Origin: Cupriavidus respiraculi | GTDB taxonomy: Bacteria > Pseudomonadota > Gammaproteobacteria > Burkholderiales > Burkholderiaceae | Length of the DNA stretch: 64,000 bases | Assembly: GCF_914271545.1 (NCBI RefSeq) | Contig: NZ_CAJZAH010000005.1 | Span: 62,001-126,000, forward strand | Direction: 5' to 3' | Shown here: positions 49,570 to 60,997 of the stretch, piece after piece | How the letters are laid out: every line of letters begins with the position of its first letter | How positions within the stretch are numbered: position 1 is the first letter of the stretch | Made by a program: the position numbers and the translations under genes | Notes under the pieces: model-generated | Seen by the model: only the letters and a program-made list of their open reading frames with translations | Told to the model about the DNA's origin: nothing | Databases searched by the model: none

Positions 49570-51183
49570 TCAGTGCGCCGCCATCGCGTCCGCCGAACCG
49601 CCGCCTTGCTTCCCGGGCTTCGTCAGCCAGACGAATACGATCAGGAAGAAGAACAGCACGCCGGAGATCCAGAAGATGTCGTTCGCCCCCAGCATGGCGG
49701 CCTGCTGCGAGATGGTGCGCTCGATCACGCCGACGGCCTGCGTCTGGCTCATGCCCAACTGCGTCAGATGGTCGAGCTGCGCGGTATAGGTCGGGTTGTA
49801 CGGATTGACCTGTTCCACCAGCCGCGCATGGTGCAGGGCCGTGCGGTTCTCCCAGATGGTGGTCGAGATCGACGCCCCGATCGCACCGAAGGTGATGCGC
49901 ACGAAGTTCGACAGGCCCGACGCCGCCGGGATCTTGTCCGGCGGCTGGCCGGACAGGATGATCGACGTCAGCGGGATGAAGAACATCGCCATCGCCGCGC
50001 CTTGGATCAGCGTGGGAATCATCAGCGTGGTGGTGTCCACGTCGATGGTGAAGCGCGAGCGCATCAGGCTCACCACGCCGAAGGTGATGAACGCTGCGGT
50101 GGCGACCCAGCGCGCGTCCATCTTCGGCAGGTTGCGGCCGATCACCGGCGACAGCAGGATCGCGAAGATGCCCACCGGCGCCATCACGATGCCCGCGTCC
50201 GTGGCGGTGTAGCCCACGATGGTCTGCAGCCACAGCGGCAGGATCACCAGGTTGCCGAAGAACAGGCCGTAGGCGACCGAGATCGCCACCACGCCCGCGC
50301 TGAAGTTGCGCCCCTTGAACAGGTGGATGTCCACCACCGGGTGCTTCTCGTAGTTCTCCCAGGCCAGGAAGAACAGGAAGCCGACGATGGCGATGACCGT
50401 GAGCGCGACGATCTCGGGCGACTGGAACCAGTCCAGCTCCTTGCCCTTGTCGAGCATCAGCTGCATCGACCCCACCCAGATGACCAGCAGCGCCAGGCCG
50501 ATGCGATCGATCGGCAACTGCTTGGTTGGCGTCTCGCGGTCGCGATAGATGGCCCAGGTCGCATAGGCCGCGAGAATGCCCACCGGGATGTTGATATAGA
50601 AGATCCACGGCCAGGTCATGTTGTCGGAGATCCATCCTCCGAGCAGCGGGCCCATGATCGGCGCCACCAGCGTGGTCATGCCCCAGAGCGCGAGGGCCAT
50701 GGTGCTCTTGTGCGGCGGATAGCTCGACAGCAGCAGCGACTGCGAGAGCGGAATCATCGGGCCGGCCACCGCGCCCTGCAGGATGCGCGCGGCCAGCAGC
50801 ACCTCGAGGTTGGGCGCGATGCCGCACAGCCATGACGAGATCACGAACAGCAGGATCGACGTGATGAACAGCCGCACCTGGCCGAAGCGCGTGGTCAGCC
50901 AGCCGGTGAGCGGCACCGAGATGGCGTTGGCCACCGCGAACGACGTGATGACCCACGTGCCCTGGTTGGGCGCGACGCCGAGATCGCCGGAGATGGCAGG
51001 GATAGAGACGTTGGCGATCGACGAGTCCAGCACGTTCATGAACGTGGCCAGCGACAGCGCGATGGTGCCGATCAGCAGCTTGCCGCCCGTGAGCGGCGCA
51101 TGTACCGCACCGGCCGGCGGCTGGGGCGCGGCCGCGGCGGGAGGGGCCGGCGGCGCGCCGGCGGCGTTGGCGGAGGTAGCCAT
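49570..51183 (-). CDS. emrB: EmrB-type MFS drug efflux transporter (DHA2, 14 TM)
   Basis: 537 aa. Fourteen helices are expected. The DHA2 opening FMNVLDSSIANVSIPAISGDLG and the motif GPLLGGWISDNMTWPWIFYINIPVG are characteristic. It exports hydrophobic drugs with proton exchange through EmrA and an outer-membrane channel. It starts 2 bp after the emrA stop. An Ala/Pro-rich cytoplasmic lead of about 30 residues is present. Confidence 0.94.
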   Translation of the reverse strand: MATSANAAGAPPAPPAAAAPQPPAGAVHAPLTGGKLLIGTIALSLATFMNVLDSSIANVSIPAISGDLGVAPNQGTWVITSFAVANAISVPLTGWLTTRFGQVRLFITSILLFVISSWLCGIAPNLEVLLAARILQGAVAGPMIPLSQSLLLSSYPPHKSTMALALWGMTTLVAPIMGPLLGGWISDNMTWPWIFYINIPVGILAAYATWAIYRDRETPTKQLPIDRIGLALLVIWVGSMQLMLDKGKELDWFQSPEIVALTVIAIVGFLFFLAWENYEKHPVVDIHLFKGRNFSAGVVAISVAYGLFFGNLVILPLWLQTIVGYTATDAGIVMAPVGIFAILLSPVIGRNLPKMDARWVATAAFITFGVVSLMRSRFTIDVDTTTLMIPTLIQGAAMAMFFIPLTSIILSGQPPDKIPAASGLSNFVRITFGAIGASISTTIWENRTALHHARLVEQVNPYNPTYTAQLDHLTQLGMSQTQAVGVIERTISQQAAMLGANDIFWISGVLFFFLIVFVWLTKPGKQGGGSADAMAAH

Positions 51184-51185
51184 GA

Positions 51186-52421
51186 TCAGGTGTGGGCCGG
51201 CTTGGCGCCGCGCGCAACGGCGGGCGCGGCGGCGGGCGCGCCCGTCTGGCGGCCGCCATTGTTGACCGCGATGATGCGCGCGATCAGCTCGTCCGCCTCG
51301 TGGCCCACCTTGTCATAGACGTTGGTCTGCATGGGCGCGACCGCATTGGCCGAAACCAGCGAGGCGCCGTCTTCCTTGCGCACGTCGACGGACACGTTCA
51401 TCGACAGGCCCACGCGCAGCGGATGGTCCTTGAGCTCGCGCGCATCCAGCGCGATGCGCACCGGCAGGCGCTGCACCACCTTGATCCAGTTGCCGGTGGC
51501 GTTCTGCGCCGGCAGCAGCGAGAAGGCCGACCCGGTACCGGCCGAGAAGCCGGCCACCTTGCCGTGGTATTCGACCTTGGAGCCGTAGACGTCGGCTTCC
51601 AGCGTGACCGGCTGGCCCACGCGCATATGGGTGATCTGCACCTCCTTGAAGTTCGCATCGACCCAGACCTGGTCCAGCGGCACCACGGCCATCAGCGGTG
51701 CGCCGGGTGCGACGCGCTGGCCGACCTGCACCGAACGCTTGGCGACATAGCCGGTAACCGGCGCGGGCATCGTCGAACGGGCATAGGCCAGGTAGGCAGC
51801 GCGCAGGTTGGCGGCGGCGCGCTGCACGCTCGGATGCTTCTCCACCGTGGTCTGGTCCGTCAGGGCGCGGTTCGACGCCAGCTGTTCGCGCGCGGCCAGC
51901 AGCGCCGATTCGGCGCCCTTGAGCGTGGTCTGCGCGTGCGACAGTTCCTCGCTCGACACGGCGCCCGAGCCGGCGATCGCCTGGCGGCGCTTGTAGTCCT
52001 CCCGGGCGCGCGCCACGTCGGCCTCGCGCAAGGCGACATTGGCCGCGAGCGAGCCGTTGTTGACGTACAGTGTGCGCACTTCGCGCACGGCCTGCGCGAG
52101 CTGCGCCTCGGCCTGCTCGAGGGCGACCTCGGAGTCGGCGCGGTCCAGCTGGATCAGCGGCTGCCCCGCGGTCACGAGCTGCGTGTCGTCGGCGCCGATG
52201 GAGATCACGGTGCCGCCGACCAGCGGCGTCACCTGGACCACGTTGCCGGCGACATAGGCGTCGTCCGTGCTTTCGAAATGGCGGGCGTAGGCGGCCCAGT
52301 ACGCGCCGTAGGCGAGGCCCGCGACCACCACCGCGGCGGTCAGCGAGAGCAGCAGGCGCTTGCGCTTGCCGTTGTTGTCGGGTGCGGATGCGGCCGTGGC
52401 CGGAGTCTGGTTGGTGCTCAT
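51186..52421 (-). CDS. emrA: EmrA-type membrane fusion protein (HlyD family)
   Basis: 411 aa. An N-terminal helix (about 22-44) is followed by a beta-barrel/lipoyl hairpin (DDAYVAGNVVQVTPLVGGTV), a coiled-coil region at about 100-200 and RSTMPAPVTGYVAKRSV. It bridges EmrB and the outer-membrane NodT-type channel. No clear ribosome site precedes its ATG, and a 9-bp tandem repeat lies just upstream. Confidence 0.94.
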   Translation of the reverse strand: MSTNQTPATAASAPDNNGKRKRLLLSLTAAVVVAGLAYGAYWAAYARHFESTDDAYVAGNVVQVTPLVGGTVISIGADDTQLVTAGQPLIQLDRADSEVALEQAEAQLAQAVREVRTLYVNNGSLAANVALREADVARAREDYKRRQAIAGSGAVSSEELSHAQTTLKGAESALLAAREQLASNRALTDQTTVEKHPSVQRAAANLRAAYLAYARSTMPAPVTGYVAKRSVQVGQRVAPGAPLMAVVPLDQVWVDANFKEVQITHMRVGQPVTLEADVYGSKVEYHGKVAGFSAGTGSAFSLLPAQNATGNWIKVVQRLPVRIALDARELKDHPLRVGLSMNVSVDVRKEDGASLVSANAVAPMQTNVYDKVGHEADELIARIIAVNNGGRQTGAPAAAPAVARGAKPAHT

Positions 52422-52436
52422 GGTGTCGTTGTCAGT

Positions 52437-52472
52437 GTTCTGGATGTTCTGGATGTTCTGGATGTTCTGGAC
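52437..52472. repeat. Four 9-bp tandem repeats in the nodT-emrA gap
   Basis: Four copies of GTTCTGGAT (plus-strand reading; the last ends in AC) lie in the 80-bp gap, 16 bp upstream of the emrA start. Unit number may vary between strains and alter spacing or translation. Confidence 0.9.
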
Positions 52473-52501
52473 GCTTCAAGCCGGATTCGTCGTGGATGGC
52501 G

Positions 52502-54037
52502 TCAGCCCTGCGCGCCCGCGACTGCGCGAGCGCCGTGCGCTGGCGCGGTCGCGGCATGCGCGTGGTCTTCGGCCGGTTCGCGATAGCCGCCGCCCAGCGC
52601 CTTCATCAGGCCCATCTGCAGGTCCAGGCGGCGCGCCTGCAGGTCGGTGGCGAGGCGCCGCTGCTGCAGCACGTTGCTCTCGGCGTTGAGCACGGTGAGC
52701 TGGGTGCCCAGCCCCGCCTTGTAGCGCATCGTGGCGAGCGAGTAGGCGCGCTCGGCCAGGGAGAGCGCCTCGCGCTGGGTCTGGATCTGCGCGTCAACGC
52801 TGCGCAGGCTGGCGACGTTGTCGGCGGTTTCGCGCAGCGCATCGACCAGCGTCTGGTTGTAGTTCGCCACGGCCAGGTCGTACTGCGCGTACTTGCCCTT
52901 CAGGTTGGCGCGCAGGCGCCCGCCCTCGAAGATCGGCAGGTGGATGGCGGGGCCGATGCCGAACGTCCGGCTGATGCCCATCAGCAGGTTCGAGGGTTCC
53001 AGCGACGCGAGCCCGGCGAAGGCGGTCAGGCTGACGGCGGGCAGGAACTCGGCCTTCGCGACATCGATGTCCCGGGACATCGCTTCCACGCGCCAGCGCG
53101 CGGCCACGAGGTCGGGGCGCCGGCCGAGCAGGTCGATCGTCAGGTTGTCCGGCAGCCGCGGCGTGTCGTGCGCGAGCAGGGTGGGGCGCGCGATGGCCAG
53201 GCCGCGGTCGGGGCCCTTGCCCAGCAGCGCCGCGATCTGGTTGCGCGCCAGCGCGATGTCCTCGTCCACGCGTTGCAGCTCGGTCTGCGCCGCGGCCACG
53301 GTGCCGCGCGCCTGCGTGGTCTCGACCTGCGTATCCAGGCCCGCGGTCAGCCGCTGGTGCGACAGCTCGGTGAGGTCGCGGCGCTGCGCGATCGCGCGCT
53401 CGGCCACATCGCGCTGCGCATACAGCGCCGCCAGCCGCGCATAGTTCCGCGCCACGGCGGTGGTCAGGATCAGGCGCGACGCCTGGCTCTCGGCCTCGGC
53501 GGCGCGGTCGTCCGACAGTGCGGCCTCGAGCGCGGCGCGGTTCTTGCCCCAGAAGTCGAAATCGTAGGACAGGCCGGCCTGCAGGCGCGACTGGTTCTGC
53601 CACGAGCCCGCGAGCGGCGTGCCCTCGAACAGATCGGTTTCGGAAAAGCGCTGGCGGGTCAGGCTGGCTTCGAAATCGGCGTGCGGATAGAGCGCGCTGC
53701 GGGTGGCGTCGGCCATGGCGCGCGAGGCCTCGACGCGGGCCAGCGCGGCCTGCAGGTTGGGGCTGTCCTTGACCGCTTCGTCGACGAGGGCGCGCAGCTG
53801 CGCGTCGCCGAACTGGTCCACCCAGTCCTGCGTCGGCCATTGGCCGTGCTCGGAGGGCAGGGTCTGCGCGCTGGCGAGCGCGGCAGGCTTGGTCATGACC
53901 TGGGTGCTGTGGGAATTGCCGAAGGCGGCGCAGCCGGCCAGCGCGGCGGCGGCCAGCGCGGTCAGCGCGAAGGCGCCGGCGCGGCGCAACGGCGCGTATG
54001 CGGGCGTGGCCGGACGGTGGAAGAACGATGGGTTCAT
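52502..54037 (-). CDS. NodT family outer-membrane efflux lipoprotein
   Basis: 511 aa. The signal has a lipobox-like LAGC near residue 32, so it is a probable lipoprotein. Two outer-membrane efflux (OEP) repeats follow, with motifs such as SYDFDFWGKNRAALEAA and RRPDLVAARWRVEA. It forms a TolC-like channel for EmrAB. The ATG at 54037 gives MNPSFFHRPATP; an earlier frame start adds 12 residues with no signal logic. First efflux gene after marR. Confidence 0.93.
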   Translation of the reverse strand: MNPSFFHRPATPAYAPLRRAGAFALTALAAAALAGCAAFGNSHSTQVMTKPAALASAQTLPSEHGQWPTQDWVDQFGDAQLRALVDEAVKDSPNLQAALARVEASRAMADATRSALYPHADFEASLTRQRFSETDLFEGTPLAGSWQNQSRLQAGLSYDFDFWGKNRAALEAALSDDRAAEAESQASRLILTTAVARNYARLAALYAQRDVAERAIAQRRDLTELSHQRLTAGLDTQVETTQARGTVAAAQTELQRVDEDIALARNQIAALLGKGPDRGLAIARPTLLAHDTPRLPDNLTIDLLGRRPDLVAARWRVEAMSRDIDVAKAEFLPAVSLTAFAGLASLEPSNLLMGISRTFGIGPAIHLPIFEGGRLRANLKGKYAQYDLAVANYNQTLVDALRETADNVASLRSVDAQIQTQREALSLAERAYSLATMRYKAGLGTQLTVLNAESNVLQQRRLATDLQARRLDLQMGLMKALGGGYREPAEDHAHAATAPAHGARAVAGAQG

Positions 54038-54110
54038 GGTGATGCTCGACTGCGGTAAGTAGGGTTCAGGCAAACGGCGTTGGCGAAAGTGAGACGACGG
54101 CGTCGTGGCC

Positions 54111-54611
54111 CTATCCGCTGTTGTTGCCGATGATCCGCAGCAGCATGCCGCGAAAGGTCTCGATCTCGTCCCGGGTGAAGTCGCGGAAACGCCGGTTGAG
54201 CACGCGGCAGAAGATCGGCGGCAGGGCGTCGGCCACCGCGTGGCCGGCCGGCGTGATGGACAGGTCGACGATGCGGCGGTCCGCGTCGCTGCGATGGCGC
54301 TCGATGAGCCCGCGCTTTTCCATGCGGCTCAGCAGCCGGGTGATCGATCCCATGTCGCTGTTGAGCAGACGGCCGAGGTCGGTCACGGTGCGCGCGCGCC
54401 CGGTGGCCAGCATCATCAGGCAGGTGCCCTGCGCGTGCGTGATGTCCAGCGCCGCGACTTCCTGCTCCACCTCGTAAGAGAGGGCGTTCTTGGCCTGAGC
54501 CATCAGGTAGCCGACGCTTTCGCCCATGCAGTAGGCGAGAGGGTCGAAGAGCCCGGCATCGGCTTCCTGTTGCCCTTGTGCAGGCTGCGGCACGGCGGGT
54601 TGGTCTGTCAT
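54111..54611 (-). CDS. MarR family regulator of the efflux operon
   Basis: 166 aa. Winged HTH at about 50-125 (TVTDLGRLLNSDMGSITRLLSRMEKRGLIERHRS with the DRRIVDLSIT wing). Members usually repress their own multidrug efflux operons and release DNA when they bind phenolic ligands. It is 73 bp upstream of nodT on the same strand, with a palindrome over its own promoter. Confidence 0.93.
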   Translation of the reverse strand: MTDQPAVPQPAQGQQEADAGLFDPLAYCMGESVGYLMAQAKNALSYEVEQEVAALDITHAQGTCLMMLATGRARTVTDLGRLLNSDMGSITRLLSRMEKRGLIERHRSDADRRIVDLSITPAGHAVADALPPIFCRVLNRRFRDFTRDEIETFRGMLLRIIGNNSG

Positions 54612-54637
54612 TCTCTTGTCCCTGCAATCATTGTCGT

Positions 54638-54670
54638 GGCAAATATATGCCGCACTCGAATGAACGGCAA
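54638..54670 (-). promoter_or_regulatory. marR promoter with candidate MarR operator
   Basis: On the minus strand, TTGCCG (54665-54670) - 17 bp - TATATT (54642-54647). A near-perfect palindrome GGCAAATATATGCC (54638-54651) covers the -10, as expected for autorepression. Confidence 0.7.
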
Positions 54671-54754
54671 GAAGCGCAACTGGTTATTTCGGAATGAGAA
54701 ACAGTGGAGGCGACAGCTTTCGTCAACCGGAAGAAGGGGTTTTGCGCCGCAGCA

Positions 54755-54763
54755 TGCTAGAAT
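54755..54763 (+). promoter_or_regulatory. Extended -10 promoter for typA
   Basis: TGC-TAGAAT, 43 bp upstream of the typA ATG. No good -35 is seen, which is common with an extended -10. Confidence 0.55.
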
Positions 54764-54805
54764 GTCGGGTTACTTTTGATGCTTTGCACTAAGCGAGACG
54801 CCGCA

Positions 54806-56626
<1,821 letters not shown>

Positions 56627-56692
56627 TCGCGTGATCGCGTAAGTCGCCGCGCGGCGCGCTTCGGCGCTTGGCACGCAGCGATCCGCCACGGC

Positions 56693-56723
56693 AAAAAGCC
56701 GCGCCATTCGTGCGCGGCTTTTT
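56693..56723 (+). terminator. Intrinsic terminator after typA
   Basis: AAAAAGCCGCGC (56693-56704), 7-base loop, GCGCGGCTTTTT (56712-56723). A 12-bp stem including the A-T pairs, then T-rich. Confidence 0.92.
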
Positions 56724-56900
56724 GCTTTTCCGGCATCGTCGAATGCGGAACGAGGACGCGAATGTGCGCGGTGCAACGCCCCGCATCTCCTTACTTCGAT
56801 GCACGACAGAGAAACATACCGATCACCGTTAAGGAAGGGCCGGCCCCGCCGTTGATAGCGGGGCGGCGGGAAAAGCCGCCGTCATCAACGGGGAGCCAGT

Positions 56901-58487
56901 ATGTTTCGCAACACCACCATCGGCACCAGGCTGTGGGTCCTGATTGTCGTCACCAATATTCTTCTGCTGATTGTCGGTGCCTTCGGCTGGCTTGGCATGT
57001 CGCGCAGCAACGACGCCACACGGCAGATCTATCAGCAGCAACTGGCGGCCGCGGTGCATCTGTCCGAAGCGCGCGCCAACCAGCTGCTGGTGCGCGTGCT
57101 GCTGGATCAGGCCACCTTCAGCACCGATCCCGCGGAAGCGCAGAAACGCGCGGCCACCGCGGACGGCTTTGCCAAGCAGTCGAACGCGGCCTGGAACGCC
57201 TATCTCGCCTTGCCCCGCTCCGCCGAGGAAAACAAGGTCGCGCAGGAAGTCTCCGCGCGGCGCGAGGCCATGTACACGCAGGGGGTGGCGCCGATGATCG
57301 CCGCGCTGCATGCCGGCGACCGCGAACGGGTGATGGGCCTCGTGCTCGACACCATCCCGAAGCTGGATATCGCCTTCACCACCGTCAACAGCGAGCTGGG
57401 CAAGCTGCAACTCGCTGGCGCGCAGGCCGTCTACGCCGATTCGCAGCAGCGCTATGCGCGGCTGCGCGCGTGGTCGCTGGCGGTGCTGGTGCTGGGCGTC
57501 GTGTTCAGCACGGTGGTGGCCTGGCGCCTGCGCCGCTCGATCGTCGCGCCGCTCGATGCGGCCATCGTCCGCTTCGAGCGCATCGCCGCGGGTGACCTGA
57601 GCGCGGCGGCAAGCGGTCGAGACGCGTCTGCCCGGCACGGCGCCGAGGATGAACTGAACGCGGACCGCAGCGAAACCGGCCGCATGCTGCAGATGCTCAC
57701 GCGCATGGAGGTTTCGCTGGCCGCAATGGTGGGCGAGGTGCGCACCGGCGCCGACGCGATCGCGGCGGCAAGCCGGCAGATCGCGATGGGCAACACCGAC
57801 CTGTCGCAGCGCACCGAGGAACAGGCGGCGTCGCTGGAAGAGACGGCATCGAGCATGGAGCAGCTGACCGGCACGGTCCGGCAGAACGCCGACAACGCGC
57901 GGCAGGCCAGTACGCTGGCCGTGGACGCGAGCGGGCTGGCCGAGCGCGGCGGCGATGCGGTGGGCCGCGTCGTCGACACCATGCAGGCCATCGACGCCAG
58001 CGCCAACAAGATCGTGGACATCATCGACGTGATCGAGAAGATCGCGTTCCAGACCAATATCCTCGCGCTCAACGCCGCGGTGGAAGCGGCGCGCGCCGGC
58101 GAGCATGGCCGCGGTTTTGCCGTGGTGGCGGGCGATGTCCGCGATCTCGCCCAGCGCTGCGCGTCGGCGTCCAAGGAAATCCGCGGCCTGATCGACACCT
58201 CGGTGTCGAACGTGCGTACCGGCAGCGGCATGGTGGACGAGGCTGGCCGCACGATGGAGGACATCGTGGCGGCCGTGCGCAAGGTCACCTCGATCGTGGG
58301 CGGCATCAGCGCGGCCTCGCACGAACAGTCGCAAGGCATCGAGCAGGTGAATCAGGCGGTGACGCAGATGGACAGCATGACGCAGCAGAACGCCGCGCTG
58401 GTGGAGCAGGCCGCGGCCGCCGCCACGTCGCTGGAAGACCAGGCGCAGCGCCTGAACGCGCTGATGTCGCGCTTCCGGCTCGCGTGA
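56901..58487 (+). CDS. Methyl-accepting chemotaxis protein
   Basis: 528 aa. TM1 is at about 11-33, a four-helix-bundle-type periplasmic sensor at about 34-187, TM2 at about 190-210, HAMP at about 211-265, and the signalling domain at about 270-528 with the conserved hairpin tip KIAFQTNILALNAAVEAARAG. There is no C-terminal NWETF-type pentapeptide, so it probably does not bind CheR/CheB strongly. Ligand unknown. The upstream 177-bp gap has several small hairpins but no convincing promoter. Confidence 0.93.
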   Translation: MFRNTTIGTRLWVLIVVTNILLLIVGAFGWLGMSRSNDATRQIYQQQLAAAVHLSEARANQLLVRVLLDQATFSTDPAEAQKRAATADGFAKQSNAAWNAYLALPRSAEENKVAQEVSARREAMYTQGVAPMIAALHAGDRERVMGLVLDTIPKLDIAFTTVNSELGKLQLAGAQAVYADSQQRYARLRAWSLAVLVLGVVFSTVVAWRLRRSIVAPLDAAIVRFERIAAGDLSAAASGRDASARHGAEDELNADRSETGRMLQMLTRMEVSLAAMVGEVRTGADAIAAASRQIAMGNTDLSQRTEEQAASLEETASSMEQLTGTVRQNADNARQASTLAVDASGLAERGGDAVGRVVDTMQAIDASANKIVDIIDVIEKIAFQTNILALNAAVEAARAGEHGRGFAVVAGDVRDLAQRCASASKEIRGLIDTSVSNVRTGSGMVDEAGRTMEDIVAAVRKVTSIVGGISAASHEQSQGIEQVNQAVTQMDSMTQQNAALVEQAAAAATSLEDQAQRLNALMSRFRLA

Positions 58488-58501
58488 GCGCGGCGGCGCA
58501 C

Positions 58502-58533
58502 TGCGCGCGCCGGCCAGGGAATCGGCGCGCGCA
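58502..58533. repeat. Inverted repeat after the chemoreceptor gene
   Basis: TGCGCGCGCCG/CGGCGCGCGCA, 11-bp perfect stem (58502-58512 with 58523-58533) and a 10-base loop. No T run. May stabilise the mRNA end. Confidence 0.6.
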
Positions 58534-58586
58534 AGGCCCGGTGTAAAGTAGCGGATTGATCTTCGCACACGCAGGAATCCGCTGAC

Positions 58587-59663
58587 ATGACCGATTTTGT
58601 CCAGGCCGAGGTCCACGGTGGCATCGGCTATCTGACCCTGAACCGCCCGCAGGCGCTCAATGCGCTGTCGCTCGACATGATCCGCGCGCTCACGCGCACG
58701 CTCGATGCCTGGGAAGGCGCCACCGACGTGGTCGCGGTGGTCATCGCCGGTGCCGGCGGGAAGGCGTTCTGCGCGGGCGGCGATATCCGCTTCTTCCATC
58801 GGGCCGCGCTCGCCGGCGATCCGCTGCTCGACCAGTTCTTCGTCGAGGAATACGCGCTCAACTACCGTATCCATCGCTATGCCAAGCCCTATATCGCGCT
58901 GATGGACGGCGTCGTGATGGGCGGCGGCATGGGCATCTCGCAGGGCGCGCGGCTGCGCCTGGTGACGGACCGCACCAAGATGGCCATGCCCGAGACCAAT
59001 ATCGGCCTGTTCCCCGACGTGGGCGGCGGCTGGTTCCTGTCGCGCACACCCGGTCGTGTCGGCGAATATCTCGGCCTGACCGGCGCCGTGATTCACGCGG
59101 CGGATGCGCTCCATGCCGGCCTGGCGGACGCCTATCTTCCCGCCAACGCGCTGGCCGAACTGCAGGCCGCGATGCGCGCCGCCACGTTCGCCACCGGGGA
59201 CGCCGTACTGGATTTCATCGCCGCGCGCACCGCCCCCCATCGGGCGGCGTGCAATCCGGGCGAGAGCCAGCTCGCGGCTCAGCGCGACGCGATCGACGCC
59301 GATTTCGCCCATGCCACCGTCCCGGCAATCCTGGCCGCGGTCAGCGACCGCGAGGGCGACTGGGCGGCACAGACCGCCGCGATGCTGCGCACCCGTTCTC
59401 CCTCGATGCTGTGCGTCACGCTGGAGCAGATCCGTCGCGCCCGCTCCATGGAACTGGCCGACGAACTGCGGATGGAGCTCGACATGATGCACGGCGTGTT
59501 CCGCCACGGCGACGGCGTGGAAGGCATCCGCGCGCTGGCGGTCGACAAGGACCACAGCCCGAAGTGGCAGCCCGCCCGGCTCGACGAGGTGAGCCGCGAG
59601 CGTGTCCAGGCGTTCTTCGAAAGTCCTTGGTCGCGCGCGGCACATCCATTGGCTTCGCTGTGA
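58587..59663 (+). CDS. Enoyl-CoA hydratase family, 3-hydroxyisobutyryl-CoA hydrolase-like
   Basis: 358 aa, longer than simple enoyl-CoA hydratases (about 260). GGKAFCAGGDIRF and the MGGGMGISQGARLRL oxyanion region are followed by AMPETNIGLFPDVGGGWFLSR, which is characteristic of 3-hydroxyisobutyryl-CoA hydrolases of valine breakdown. Its C-terminal extension (about 250-358) is the ECH_2 part. No other valine-pathway gene is next to it. Confidence 0.85.
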   Translation: MTDFVQAEVHGGIGYLTLNRPQALNALSLDMIRALTRTLDAWEGATDVVAVVIAGAGGKAFCAGGDIRFFHRAALAGDPLLDQFFVEEYALNYRIHRYAKPYIALMDGVVMGGGMGISQGARLRLVTDRTKMAMPETNIGLFPDVGGGWFLSRTPGRVGEYLGLTGAVIHAADALHAGLADAYLPANALAELQAAMRAATFATGDAVLDFIAARTAPHRAACNPGESQLAAQRDAIDADFAHATVPAILAAVSDREGDWAAQTAAMLRTRSPSMLCVTLEQIRRARSMELADELRMELDMMHGVFRHGDGVEGIRALAVDKDHSPKWQPARLDEVSRERVQAFFESPWSRAAHPLASL

Positions 59664-59836
59664 CAGCCACGTGACGTCGAAGCCATACGGAGGGAGGATG
59701 GGAAGCAGGGCCCGGAGTGGGGTAGAGTGACGGTTTGGCCGGGGGCTCATGCCCCGGCGGCGCGACAATCGGCCATGGTGGCGGGTTTGCAGCCCGCGCC
59801 GACCGATCTCTTTCTCAACGAAGCCAAGGAGCCGTG

Positions 59837-60397
59837 ATGAGTACTCCCCGTGATGTGGCCGTGCTGGTGGGCAGCCTTCGCAAGGAATCTTTCAACCGCA
59901 AGATGGCCCTCGCCATGGCCGCTCTGGCCCCGGCAGGCATCAAGCTGGAAATCGTTGAAATCGGTCAGTTGTCGCTCTACAACCAAGACAACGACGACAA
60001 CCCGCCCGCCGAGTGGACCGCCTTCCGCGATCGCATCCGTCGTGCCGACGCCGTGATGTTCGTCACGCCGGAATACAACCGCTCCGTGCCCGCCGCGCTG
60101 AAGAACGCCATCGACATCGGCTCGCGGCCCTACGGATCGAGCGCCTGGGATGGCAAGCCTGGCGCCGTCATCAGCGTGTCGCCCAGCGCGATCGGCGGTT
60201 TCGGCGCCAATCACCATCTGCGCCAGTCCCTGGTGTTTCTGAACGTGCCAGTGATGCAGCAGCCGGAGGCCTATATCGGCGGCGCCGACAAATTGTTCGA
60301 TGAGCAGGGCGGTATCGCCAACGAATCGACGCGCGCCTTCGTGCAGAAGATTCTGACCACCTTCGCCGCGTGGATCGAGCGCAACGCGCCGGCCTGA
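59837..60397 (+). CDS. NADPH-dependent FMN reductase / quinone reductase family
   Basis: 186 aa flavodoxin-like fold. GSLRKESFNRK binds the FMN phosphate, and TPEYNRSVPAALKNAIDI is the family signature. Reduces FMN, quinones or similar acceptors with NADPH. AAGGAG lies 6 bases before the ATG at 59837, which fixes the start. The preceding gap (59664-59836) has a GCCGGGG/CCCCGGC hairpin at 59738-59758. Confidence 0.92.
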   Translation: MSTPRDVAVLVGSLRKESFNRKMALAMAALAPAGIKLEIVEIGQLSLYNQDNDDNPPAEWTAFRDRIRRADAVMFVTPEYNRSVPAALKNAIDIGSRPYGSSAWDGKPGAVISVSPSAIGGFGANHHLRQSLVFLNVPVMQQPEAYIGGADKLFDEQGGIANESTRAFVQKILTTFAAWIERNAPA

Positions 60398-60430
60398 GCC
60401 GGCACTTCAGGCAGGAGCGTCCGACGCGGG

Positions 60431-60448
60431 GGCCGGCATGCCGGCCCT
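60431..60448. repeat. Perfect 18-bp palindrome
   Basis: GGGCCGGCATGCCGGCCC, 30 bp before the small ORF at 60478. Could end the FMN reductase mRNA or bind a dimeric protein. Confidence 0.6.
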
Positions 60449-60477
60449 CAAGCATTGTCCGCCGTTGCCGTTAGGGG

Positions 60478-60801
60478 ATGGATATGGACTCAAGCGATCT
60501 TTTCGGCGAAGGCGCCGCCAATGCCGAACGCGTCGGCTGGGCCGCGGCCTCTCCGCAGGTCATCGCCACGGTGCTCAACAGCGCCATCGATGCCGAGGAT
60601 CTGTCCGGGTTCGCCGCGCTGCTTTCCGACATCGCGCGCGACCGCGGGCTCAAGGGCGCGCGCGACGCGCACCAGTCGATCTACGACATGCCGTATGCCA
60701 GCCTGCTGCCGCGCCAGCAGCACCTGCTGGCCGACGCCTTCGATCTGCTGATCCGCCTCGGGCTGGAATTGAAGCCGCGCGGGCCGAGGGCCGTGGACTG
60801 A
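60478..60801 (+). CDS. Conserved hypothetical protein, 107 aa
   Basis: Mostly helical, mildly acidic. No signal peptide or membrane helix, and no motif I can name. A second in-frame ATG is two codons later (60484), and GGGG just before favours the first. It is in the same direction as the FMN reductase and dusA, but is separated by a palindrome. The codon pattern is like its neighbours, which supports it being real. Confidence 0.7.
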   Translation: MDMDSSDLFGEGAANAERVGWAAASPQVIATVLNSAIDAEDLSGFAALLSDIARDRGLKGARDAHQSIYDMPYASLLPRQQHLLADAFDLLIRLGLELKPRGPRAVD

Positions 60802-60997
60802 CCGTCGGGACGGCTGGTGCCCGTGGCATCCCGGCCCCGTTCTCCCGTCCGGTGGTAAACTCGCGGCCATCCTGAGTTTCCGATCGCCACCCGGCCCTGC
60901 CGGCGTGCGCCGATCCAACCCGCTCGGCATACCGCCGCGACCACGGTCGCGACCAAGGCCCTTCGGCCACTGCGGCAAGCCGACCTCCACGCCCGAA

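Noticed and set aside
56790-56830. Possible sigma-28 promoter for the chemoreceptor
   Set aside because: ACCGATCA resembles the -10, but no TAAA -35 lies 15 bp upstream.
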